64,000 bases of DNA from Afifellaceae bacterium (GTDB taxonomy: Bacteria > Pseudomonadota > Alphaproteobacteria > Rhizobiales > Afifellaceae): the NCBI GenBank assembly GCA_028281235.1, contig JANQKG010000061.1, forward strand, positions 1 through 64,000, written 5' to 3'. Under the pieces are notes generated by a model, which was given only the letters and a program-made list of their open reading frames with translations, was not told where the DNA came from and searched no databases. The translations under genes and the position numbers were made by a program. Shown here piece after piece: positions 47,576-55,441 of this stretch. Within the stretch, counting starts at the first letter, position 1; each line of letters opens with the position of its first letter.

Positions 47576-48805
47576 TTAGCTCCGCGTCCCTGCTGCCGGC
47601 TCCGAACCGCTGACCTCCGGCGCACGCTCCGCTCCGTCGCCTGCGCGCCCGCCGCTGATCGCCGGCGTCTCGTCGACTTCGTTTACCATCGCGCCGTCGC
47701 GAAGCCGCTGCACGCCCTCAACGACCACACGATCGCCGGCGGCGAGTTCGCCACGAACAATCACGACGCCGCTTTCGCGGCGGATGATGGCGATGTCGGA
47801 CCGGCGCGCCGCGCCGTCCACGATTGTCCACACGAACGACCCGCCGCGATCCCATTGCACGGCGAGGCTCGGGACAGCGAGGTCTTCGTCGGTCTCGAAT
47901 GTCAGTTCAACAGTAATGGCCATGCCGGCGCGGAGCGTCCGATCCTCGTTCGCCAACTCCGCCTCCAGGCGAAGCGTGCGCGTCGTTTCGTCGATGCGGT
48001 TGTCGATGCCTGTGATCTCGCCGGCGAATTCGGAGCCGGGCAGACCCTGCGCCGTGGCGACGATCGGGTGTCCGCGCTCAAGCCGCTCCGCCCAGCGCTC
48101 CGGCACTTCGAAATCGATGCGCATGGTCGACAGATCATCGAGCTTGGTGATGATCGTGGTCGGCGTGACAAGATCGCCGACGGAAATGTCGGTAAGGCCG
48201 GTCACGCCGGCAAACGGCGCCGTCAACGTGCGGCGGCGGAGCTCAATCTCCGCGCTGCGCACCTCGATCGCGGCAAGCTGCGCCTCCGTCTCCGCCTCAA
48301 GCAAAGCCGCATCGGAGATCGTGCGCGACTGCGCCAGCGCCCGCGAGCGCTCCAGCGTCGCCTCCGCCTGCCGGAGCGCCACCCGCGCCTTGTCGGCGGC
48401 CACGCGCTGCTCGTCGTCCTCAAGCCGCACGAGCGGCTCGCCGGCCGCCACCGCACTGCCGGGGCGGAAGAGCACATCGGAAACGATGCCCGTGACCTGC
48501 GGATAGATGGTGACGGAGCGCACGGCCTTGGCCGTGCCGAGCGCCATTACCGTCTCGCCGCCCGCATCGACTTCCACCGATGCGGCGATGACATTGACCC
48601 CCCGTCCGCGCCCGATCAGCCCGGGGATGCGATTTCCCCCACGCCCCGGTTGAGCTGCAGCGCCGGGAGGCCCGGTGCGCTCAGCGGTGTCGGCTGCCGT
48701 TCCCTGCGCCAGCCCGACAAACGCCGGGTTGCTGTAGACGTACCAACCCGCGCCGGCGGCGGCGACCAGGAGAAGGCTCAGCGCAACTTGCTTCAATGGC
48801 GACAT
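47576..48805 (-). CDS. RND efflux pump adaptor, second system
   Basis: The 409-residue adaptor has an N-terminal anchor (about 5-23), a Gly/Pro/Arg-rich linker (about 35-70), lipoyl halves (IYPQVTGIVSDVLFRPGSAV and APFAGVTGLTDISVGDLV) around a coiled-coil hairpin, and a Gly/Glu-rich disordered C-terminus. It links the pump to an outer membrane channel. It is the first gene of the two-gene operon. Confidence 0.92.
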   Translation of the reverse strand: MSPLKQVALSLLLVAAAGAGWYVYSNPAFVGLAQGTAADTAERTGPPGAAAQPGRGGNRIPGLIGRGRGVNVIAASVEVDAGGETVMALGTAKAVRSVTIYPQVTGIVSDVLFRPGSAVAAGEPLVRLEDDEQRVAADKARVALRQAEATLERSRALAQSRTISDAALLEAETEAQLAAIEVRSAEIELRRRTLTAPFAGVTGLTDISVGDLVTPTTIITKLDDLSTMRIDFEVPERWAERLERGHPIVATAQGLPGSEFAGEITGIDNRIDETTRTLRLEAELANEDRTLRAGMAITVELTFETDEDLAVPSLAVQWDRGGSFVWTIVDGAARRSDIAIIRRESGVVIVRGELAAGDRVVVEGVQRLRDGAMVNEVDETPAISGGRAGDGAERAPEVSGSEPAAGTRS

Positions 48806-48981
48806 GGTTCGTCGATTCGGTGATTCCGTCCCGGCTTCACGCTTGTATTTGAGCCTATCCCTTGCTGCGGGTGTATTACATTTTCGTCATCTCCATCAGA
48901 CCCGTCCGGCAGATGGCCGGCGCAGATTGCCCCGAGATCTGACAAGGAAGGGCTACGTTGGAACGGCCTCCCGGGGTCGGT

Positions 48982-49104
48982 TTACGACAGCACGCGCCCA
49001 ATCATCCGCGACGCCTCCTGCGTCGCGTAACCGCCGGTCAGCACGTAATCGATGAGCATCAGCACGCCTAGGAAGAGCACGACGCTCAACAGGATGCGGA
49101 TCAT
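48982..49104 (-). CDS. Small single-pass membrane protein, 40 residues
   Basis: The minus-strand frame from ATG 49104 to TAA 48982 encodes 40 residues: MIRILLSVVLFLGVLMLIDY is one hydrophobic segment with an Arg at the inner side, followed by a short polar tail with TGGYATQEASRM. No strong ribosome binding site is visible. The membrane-protein pattern and lack of an overlapping gene make it plausible. It is upstream of and on the same strand as the RND operon, 176 bases before the adaptor start, and could be a pump accessory peptide, but this is inference. Confidence 0.5.
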   Translation of the reverse strand: MIRILLSVVLFLGVLMLIDYVLTGGYATQEASRMIGRVLS

Positions 49105-49536
49105 GGCTGGAATCTAGCGCGATTCACCAAATCAGATTTGATCCGGCGGCGTTGTGGTGGACAAGCCGTAAGCGCTTGCGGATACCGTGCTAGGAATTTC
49201 GTCCTGTCTGGACTCGGGCCTATGGAGGAATGCGGCCCAAAATAGCGGAAACTGCCGAGAGTCCGCCGACGCCGCCCAAAAAAGTGGCGGCGAAACAACT
49301 CGGTACGCCGCCACAGTTGTCGTGCCATCAGGGGAGAAGGCTCGACGCCCTACCCTTGGCGAAGCCGGGCCCGCCTGTCCAGCGAAACCGACGTGAAGGA
49401 ATTATGGCGTCTCGACGCGTGGTTGACCTGCCTGCGGACCGGCACGGGGCGGCGAGCATTTTAGAAGCGCAATCAAGGCCTTAGGTGAATAGCCGCCAAA
49501 CGAAGGCGATTGTGGATTGGCCGTCGCGGCCGGCCT
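49105..49536. other. Geneless spacer with overlapping inverted repeats
   Basis: This 432-base gap has no supported gene. CGCCGCC (49270-49276), GTGGCGGCG (49284-49292) and CGCCGCCAC (49306-49314) can pair in two exclusive ways, and ACAACT (49295-49300) can pair with AGTTGT (49315-49320). A 26-codon frame at 49404-49484 follows AAGGAA but resembles nothing known, so it is not called. The minus-strand copy would be the leader of the 40-residue gene. Confidence 0.45.
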
Positions 49537-50544
49537 CTAGACCCCCGTCGCCTCCCAGGTGCCGCTCTTTTCGGAACGGAACATGGCATCGAGGATTTTC
49601 ATGTTCTTGATTCCGTCATCGGGACCGTAGGGCAGCGGCGTTTCGCCGAGCACAGCGCGCGCAAACGCATCCCCCTGCTCCGCATACTGGTCGCAAGGCG
49701 GCAGGATCTCCTCCACCGTGGAAGCACCGCCAAGCTTACTGCCGTCGTCGATGAGAATCTTGGTCGACTCCATGGCCGGTGCGTTGAACGGAATCAGAAT
49801 CTCAATCCGTCCTTTGTCGCCCAGAAGCATCACGTGCTGATGCGCGGAGAGCTGCGTGGAGCAGGAGAAGCTGAGGTGCCGCCCCTCGCCGAAATCGGCA
49901 AGCACCGTCGTCAAACGGTCAACGCCAAAGTCGGGGTCACGGTCGATCAGCGAAACGACGCGCTTCGGCTCCGCCTCAAAAGTGAAGCGTCCCGAGACAA
50001 GCCCATAGCAGCCAATGTCGAGCAACGCGCCGCCGCCGGTCTCAGGTGCGTTGCGTATGTTGTTGGGGTCGCGATTGAAGTAGCTGAAGACCACCTGCAC
50101 GGCCTTCTGCTCGCCGATCCGCCCGGAGCGGACGAGTTCTTGCGCACGCAGCCATTGCGGATGGAAGCGCACCATGAAGGCCTCCATGAGGAAGCAATCG
50201 GTCTTCACCGCCTCAAGCCTCTGAGCGTCGGCGGCATCCATGCCGAGCGGTTTTTCGCACAGGACATGCTTGCCGGCCTTCAGTGCTTCGATCGACCAGT
50301 CGATGTGCAGATTGTTGGGCAGCGGATTGTAGATCGCGTCGATATCCGGATCAGCGAGCAGCGCCTCATAGGAGCCATAGGCCTTGGGGATGCCAAGCTT
50401 GGCCGCCGTCTCCTTGGCGCGCGCTTCGTCGCGCGAGGCAATGGCGTCGACCGTGCCGCGCGCGGAGCGCTGCAGGCCGGGGATCACCTTGCCCGTGCCG
50501 ATAATTGCGGTTGAAATGATACCCCAACGAATGCTGTCCGGCAT
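49537..50544 (-). CDS. Gfo/Idh/MocA family oxidoreductase
   Basis: The 335-residue protein has an N-terminal Rossmann domain (RWGIISTAIIGTGKVIPGL) and the catalytic-site motif CEKPLGMDAADAQRL with the conserved Glu-Lys-Pro. The C-terminal domain holds GGGALLDIGCYGL, typical of the family. It oxidises or reduces a sugar or polyol with NAD(P). The substrate cannot be predicted. It is downstream of an amidase on the same strand with 115 bases between. Confidence 0.92.
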   Translation of the reverse strand: MPDSIRWGIISTAIIGTGKVIPGLQRSARGTVDAIASRDEARAKETAAKLGIPKAYGSYEALLADPDIDAIYNPLPNNLHIDWSIEALKAGKHVLCEKPLGMDAADAQRLEAVKTDCFLMEAFMVRFHPQWLRAQELVRSGRIGEQKAVQVVFSYFNRDPNNIRNAPETGGGALLDIGCYGLVSGRFTFEAEPKRVVSLIDRDPDFGVDRLTTVLADFGEGRHLSFSCSTQLSAHQHVMLLGDKGRIEILIPFNAPAMESTKILIDDGSKLGGASTVEEILPPCDQYAEQGDAFARAVLGETPLPYGPDDGIKNMKILDAMFRSEKSGTWEATGV

Positions 50545-50659
50545 GCCTGTGTTCCTTGTCGGTGCTCAGCCCAACGCGAATGCCGGGCGTCCTGTCTCAT
50601 GTGAAGTGAGGTTTTGGTCGTAAGGCAGCACGCCGCAGAAGCAAACGGCCGCGGCGCCT

Positions 50660-52030
50660 CTACGGCTTCTCCCCTAAAACCACGCTGGCATCCTGCCCGG
50701 CCTGACGCAAGGCCTCGCTCAGCCAGCGCGCCGTGCGCAGCAGACGCCCGTCCTCGCCGCGGCGGCCGACAAGCTGCACGCCGACCGGCAAGCCGTTCGG
50801 ACCGGTCAGCAGCGGCAGCGTAACGGCCGGCACGCCGCAGAGCGTCCACAGGCCGTTGAAGATCGGATTGCCGGTGGAGCCGAGGCCCTCCGGCGCTTCG
50901 CCCGCCGCCGCCGGCGTGATGATCGCGTCGTAGCGGCCGAGGAGACGATCCAATTCGCGGCTGAGCGCATCGCGGCATGCCAGCGCTGCCAGATAGTCGG
51001 TAGCGCTGACCGCCATGCCGGAATCCAGCGCGCCTGTTATCTGCTCGCTCAGCCCCTCCTTGCGCCGGTAATAGGCTTCAAGATTGCGCGCCATCTCCGC
51101 CTGCATCAGGATCCGGTGGGCTGTCGTCCAATCGGCGAACGGGTCGGACAACGTCACCTCCGAGCAACGTTCGCTCAAGACCTCGACCAGCTCGGCGAAG
51201 CCGTCCTTGGTCGCCGTCTCTGCCTCGTCCCACGCCGGCGTCTTGACGAAGGCGAATCTCGGCGCGACCGGCGGATCGGACTCCGCAATGTCTGAGAGGC
51301 GCGGCGGCGCGGCGACGCGCGTATCGGGATCGCCCGCATCGTGACCGGCGAGCGCATCGACCAAAAGCGCTGCGTCGTGGACGCTATTGGCGAACACACC
51401 GATCGTGTCGAGCGGCGCTGATAGCTTCAGAACACCGGTGCGCGGGATCAGCCCGTGCGTCGGCTTGAAGCCGACAATTCCGCAGAATGAGGCGGGGCGG
51501 ATGACGGAGCCGAAGGTCTGCGTGCCGATGGCGAGCGGCACCATTCCGGCGGCGACAGCGGCCGCCGATCCCGATGAGGAGCCGCCCGGCGTCCGCTCCG
51601 CATCGTGCGGATTGCGCGTCTTGCCCGGCCAATAATTGGCAAGCTCGGTGGTCACGCTCTTGCCCATGATGATCGCGCCGGCGGCGCGCAGCCGTGCCAC
51701 GATCGTGGCGTCCTCGCTCGGCCGGCGTCCGGCATCGATGATGGTGCCGTTCTCCGTCGGCATGTCGGCCGTATCGATGATGTCCTTCACGCCCACCGGC
51801 AGGCCGTGCAAGGGGCCCAGCGGAGGTCCGGCCAAGCGGCGCTGATCAGCCGCCTCCGCCTGCCGCATCACCAGATCGCGGTCGGAGAACGCCCAGGCCT
51901 GAACGCGTGGCTCCTCCGTTTTAATCCGCTGAAGACAGGCAGCAGCCACATCGACGGCCGTCAGGTCCCCGCGCGCCAATTTCTCGCGCAGCGCAGCCGC
52001 GCCAAGGCTTACGATATCCGTCGCGCTCAT
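50660..52030 (-). CDS. Amidase (amidase-signature family)
   Basis: The 456-residue product has the Ser-cisSer-Lys triad: Lys in GLPVGVKDIIDTAD, the cis-Ser in TPGGSSSGSAAAVAAG and the nucleophile region IGTQTFGSVIRPASFCG. Relatives hydrolyse amides, allophanate or related compounds. The substrate is not evident, and there is no GatB or GatC gene nearby, so it is not the tRNA amidotransferase subunit. It lies 33 bases after cydB on the same strand. Confidence 0.92.
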   Translation of the reverse strand: MSATDIVSLGAAALREKLARGDLTAVDVAAACLQRIKTEEPRVQAWAFSDRDLVMRQAEAADQRRLAGPPLGPLHGLPVGVKDIIDTADMPTENGTIIDAGRRPSEDATIVARLRAAGAIIMGKSVTTELANYWPGKTRNPHDAERTPGGSSSGSAAAVAAGMVPLAIGTQTFGSVIRPASFCGIVGFKPTHGLIPRTGVLKLSAPLDTIGVFANSVHDAALLVDALAGHDAGDPDTRVAAPPRLSDIAESDPPVAPRFAFVKTPAWDEAETATKDGFAELVEVLSERCSEVTLSDPFADWTTAHRILMQAEMARNLEAYYRRKEGLSEQITGALDSGMAVSATDYLAALACRDALSRELDRLLGRYDAIITPAAAGEAPEGLGSTGNPIFNGLWTLCGVPAVTLPLLTGPNGLPVGVQLVGRRGEDGRLLRTARWLSEALRQAGQDASVVLGEKP

Positions 52031-52063
52031 GCCCCGACCAACACCCGTTCGACCCTCATCAGC

Positions 52064-53065
52064 TCAGTGATATGTCTGATTGAGATCGACTTTGCCGCGA
52101 AACACCCAATAGGCATAGGCCGTGTAGCCCAAAATGATGGGGAGCAGGATCACCGTGCCCACCAGCATGAAGGCGAGGCTCTCATGCGGTGCAGCCGCCG
52201 CCCACAGCGTGATCGTGCGCGGCACGATATAGGGATAGACGCTGATTCCAATCCCCGCATAGCAGCTGAAGAAGAGAAGGATCGCCATGACGAACGGCAT
52301 GCCCTCACGGCCTTTTGCAAGGCTCCGAAAAAGCCCGAAGGCGATCGCCGCCACGACCAACGGCACCGGCGACAGCCACGCAATGTTCGGCCATGAGAAC
52401 CACCGGGCGCTAAGATCCGGGCTGAGGAACGGCGTCCACAGGCTTACAGCGGCGATGAACAGAAGCACCGCGACGGAGAGGATCAAGGCCATGCCGAACA
52501 TGCGCTCCTGCAGCGGCCCGCCCGTCTTCATGATGAGAAAGCAGGCGCCGAGCAGCGCATAGCCGAAGGAGAGAGCCGCGCCGGTCATCACACTGAACGG
52601 CGTCAGCCAATCGAACCAGCCGCCGGCATAGGCGCGGTCGGCGATCTCAACACCCTGCACGAACGTGCCGAGCGCAATGCCTTGCGTGAACGCCGCCACA
52701 TGCGACCCCAGCACGAACGCCCAGGTCCAGGCGCGCCGATGCGCCGGGTCGCGGTGGCGGAACTCAAAGGCCACGCCGCGGAAGACGAGCGCCAGAAGCA
52801 TGGCGATCAGCGGTGCGTAAAGAGCCGGAAGCAGGACGGAGTAAGCGAGCGGAAAAGCCGCCATCAATCCGCCGCCACCGAGCACCAGCCACGTCTCGTT
52901 GCCATCCCAGACCGGTGCGATGGCGGCGATCATCGTCTCTTCTTCCTCATCGGAATGCGCAAACGGCACCAGGATGCCGATACCAAGATCGAAGCCGTCG
53001 AGCACAACATAGGCGAACACGGCGAATGCCAGGATGCCGCCCCAGATAAGGACGATGTCGGTCAT
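52064..53065 (-). CDS. cydB: Cytochrome bd ubiquinol oxidase subunit II
   Basis: From ATG 53065 the product has 333 residues with about eight membrane helices. AYVVLDGFDLGIGIL, APVWDGNETWLVLGGG and FRGVAFEFRHR are CydB signatures. A longer frame extends upstream to 53524 but is antisense-free only because of GC content and lies inside cydA. The start shares one base with the cydA stop (TGATG). No cydX-like gene was found in the 33 bases downstream, and cydDC are absent. Confidence 0.96.
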   Translation of the reverse strand: MTDIVLIWGGILAFAVFAYVVLDGFDLGIGILVPFAHSDEEEETMIAAIAPVWDGNETWLVLGGGGLMAAFPLAYSVLLPALYAPLIAMLLALVFRGVAFEFRHRDPAHRRAWTWAFVLGSHVAAFTQGIALGTFVQGVEIADRAYAGGWFDWLTPFSVMTGAALSFGYALLGACFLIMKTGGPLQERMFGMALILSVAVLLFIAAVSLWTPFLSPDLSARWFSWPNIAWLSPVPLVVAAIAFGLFRSLAKGREGMPFVMAILLFFSCYAGIGISVYPYIVPRTITLWAAAAPHESLAFMLVGTVILLPIILGYTAYAYWVFRGKVDLNQTYH

Positions 53066-54477
53066 CAGGCGTCGGCTCCGCGGCCGCTCAGGTGGATACC
53101 TTTGACCGTGGCTCTCTCGTCCGGCCGTGGTTCCCTGGTCCCGTCGCCCGGATCTGCTGGTTCTGCGCGCATCAGCTTGAGCAGGTACCAGACGCCAAAA
53201 CCGAACACGACCAGATAGACCGCAACAAAGGCCAGAAGCGAACCGGCGACCGCCGGCGCCGCCACCGGCGAAATGGAATCCTCCGTGCGCAGCAGCCCAT
53301 AGACCGTATAGGGCTGACGGCCGACCTCGGTGACGTACCAGCCGGCCAGGATGGCCACAAAGCCCGACGGGCCCATGGCGACGCACCAACGCAGGAACCA
53401 GGGCGTGTCGTAGAGCCGGCCGCCGCGGCGCAGCCACAATCCCACAATGGCGGTGGCAATCATCAAGAGCCCGAGGCCAACCATCACACGGAAGCTCCAG
53501 AACACGATCGGCACGCGCGGCCAATCCTCCCGCGGCCAGCTTTCCAGGCCACGCACGGTCCCGTTCAGTTCATGCGTCAGGATCAGGCTGCCAAGCTTGG
53601 GTATCTCCACGGCGTAACGCATCTCGCCGGCTTCCATGTCGGGTATGCCGAACAGGACAAGCGGCGCGCCCTCCATCTCCGCCTCAAAATGCCCCTCCAT
53701 AGCGGCCACTTTCGCTGGTTGGTGCTCAAAGGTGTTTAGCCCGTGAAGGTCACCCACGACGAGTTGCAGTGGAGCGACCGCGACCGCCATCCACATCGCC
53801 ATGGAGAACATGGTGCGGGCCTCAAGCCCGCGTGCGCCGCGCAGCAGGTGATAGGCGCCAGCCGCGCCCACCAGAAAGGTGGTCGCCAGATACGCGGCAA
53901 GCACCATATGCACCAGCCGGTAAGGAAAGGACGGATTGAAGATGATGGCGAGCCAATCCACTGGCACGAACTGGCCGGCTGCGTTGATCTCATAGCCGGC
54001 CGGCGTGTGCATCCAGCTGTTGGCTGCGAGAATCCAAAACGCCGAGATCAGCGACCCGACGGCCACCGCAAGCGTCGAGCCGAAATGCACGAACTTCGGC
54101 ACGCGGTTCATTCCGAACAGCATGATGCCGAGGAAACCGGCCTCCAGGAAGAAGGCGGTCAGCACCTCGTAGCTCATCAAAGGCCCGATGATCGGGCCGG
54201 TCTTGTCGGAGAAGACGCTCCAATTCGTGCCGAACTGGTAGGAGAGCACGATGCCCGACACCACGCCCATGCCGAAGGACAACGCGAACGCCTTCACCCA
54301 GATGCGGAAGAGCCGCAAATAGCGCGCCGACCCGGTCAGGAGCCAGAGCCCCTCCAACACTGCGAGAAAGCTGGCGAGACCGATCGACAGGGCGGGAAAG
54401 ACGATGTGGAAGGAGACGGTAAAGGCGAACTGGAAGCGGGCAAGCAGGACGGGATCGAGGTTTTCAAGCACGGACAC
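53065..54477 (-). CDS. cydA: Cytochrome bd ubiquinol oxidase subunit I
   Basis: The 470-residue protein starts at GTG 54477 with GGAG upstream. His24 in VSFHIVFPALS is a haem ligand, and the GRQPYTVYG motif and AFFLEAGFLGIMLFGMNR helix are typical. The Q-loop is short, as in the cyanide-insensitive oxidase group. The complex oxidises ubiquinol with high oxygen affinity and does not pump protons. Upstream, no FNR box was recognised. Confidence 0.96.
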   Translation of the reverse strand: MSVLENLDPVLLARFQFAFTVSFHIVFPALSIGLASFLAVLEGLWLLTGSARYLRLFRIWVKAFALSFGMGVVSGIVLSYQFGTNWSVFSDKTGPIIGPLMSYEVLTAFFLEAGFLGIMLFGMNRVPKFVHFGSTLAVAVGSLISAFWILAANSWMHTPAGYEINAAGQFVPVDWLAIIFNPSFPYRLVHMVLAAYLATTFLVGAAGAYHLLRGARGLEARTMFSMAMWMAVAVAPLQLVVGDLHGLNTFEHQPAKVAAMEGHFEAEMEGAPLVLFGIPDMEAGEMRYAVEIPKLGSLILTHELNGTVRGLESWPREDWPRVPIVFWSFRVMVGLGLLMIATAIVGLWLRRGGRLYDTPWFLRWCVAMGPSGFVAILAGWYVTEVGRQPYTVYGLLRTEDSISPVAAPAVAGSLLAFVAVYLVVFGFGVWYLLKLMRAEPADPGDGTREPRPDERATVKGIHLSGRGADA

Positions 54478-54623
54478 GCACTCCAGCGGCTCAAACGGCC
54501 ATCCGGATGATGCGTGCCGAAGCCCGCCCTGCCAAGTCGCTTTTAGGTCGCGTACGTCGCCCCGGCCGAGAACTCGGCCGCGCGTCGTGAAGTCGATCCT
54601 TCGTCCCAGCCCTCAGGCCGACA

Positions 54624-55061
54624 TCATTGCTGCCGCGACGCCTGCTCGTTGCCGTTTTCAGTCAGGTTACGCACGACCACGCCCAGGCTCGCTTTGAGCG
54701 GCTCCCGCTCCACATCCCGCAGCGCCTCTTCTTCTAGGACGCGCCAGATGGAATCGATGTCCGCGATGCGTTCGCGCGCAGCCTCCGTCAAACTGACGGC
54801 GACCTTGCGTCGGTCCCGGTCCATCACCTCGGTGCGAACCAGTCCGGCGGCCGCGAGCCGGCTAACCATCTTGGTGACCGTTGGCGGCTGAATCGCGAGA
54901 AGCTCCGCCGCACGGCCCATGGTGATAGGCCCATCTTGAAGAAGCATGAGCAAGGCATCCTGACCGGGATGCAATCCGATGCGTGCAAGCAACCTGGCTG
55001 AACGGGCGCGATAAACCCGGGCGGCATGCAATAGGGCTGACGTCACCCTTTCTTGTTCCAT
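54624..55061 (-). CDS. MarR family transcriptional regulator
   Basis: From ATG 55061, with GAGGAGA upstream, the product has 145 residues. The winged helix includes GRAAELLAIQPPTVTKMVSRLAAAGLV... with the wing RTEVMDRDRRKVAVSLTEAA. Such dimers usually control adjacent genes and respond to phenolic ligands. Its neighbours are cydA on the same strand and glgE on the other, separated by a large palindrome. The target is unknown. Confidence 0.9.
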   Translation of the reverse strand: MEQERVTSALLHAARVYRARSARLLARIGLHPGQDALLMLLQDGPITMGRAAELLAIQPPTVTKMVSRLAAAGLVRTEVMDRDRRKVAVSLTEAARERIADIDSIWRVLEEEALRDVEREPLKASLGVVVRNLTENGNEQASRQQ

Positions 55062-55122
55062 TATGTCTCCTCGTTGCGCAGAATTCCCCTCCTGGCCCTG
55101 CGCCCATCCGCCGCCAAACTTC

Positions 55123-55182
55123 AGCATCCGTTCGGCGATGACCGCTCAGCGGTCAGCCCGCCCGATCGCCGAACGGAATGCT
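55123..55182. repeat. Large inverted repeat with nested hairpin
   Basis: AGCATCCGTTCGGCGAT (55123-55139) is the reverse complement of ATCGCCGAACGGAATGCT (55165-55182) with one bulged base. The interior carries a second dyad, GACCGCT-C-AGCGGTC (55140-55154). It lies in the 380-base gap 55062-55441 between the MarR and glgE genes. The gap contains no gene; no strong promoter was recognised. Confidence 0.75.
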
Positions 55183-55441
55183 GTCGCAAGCAATGAATCC
55201 AATGTCGGCCAAACAATGTCATTAAGCAGACTATAGTCCGGGGTTTCGACTCTTCTGCCGTGTGTCGCCGCTGGGGCAGGAGATTGGGGCGCACCGCTCT
55301 GCAAAGAGCCGTTTACGGCGCGCCGTGCGGACCTTGCATCAGCGCCGCATGCTGTGGTCGAATCACATTTCCGTAGCGGGTTGGATTCGGCGTTGACGTG
55401 ATCCGCCCGAGAACCGCCCTAAGCCTACGGGAACGGCGAGC

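Noticed and set aside
49284-49320. H-type pseudoknot from the stacked inverted repeats
   Set aside because: The third loop would have zero bases over a nine-pair stem, which is not sterically possible; alternative pairing is the better reading.
54563-54580. CGGCCGAG-AA-CTCGGCCG hairpin after the MarR gene as a terminator
   Set aside because: The loop is very short and there is no T-run on either strand.
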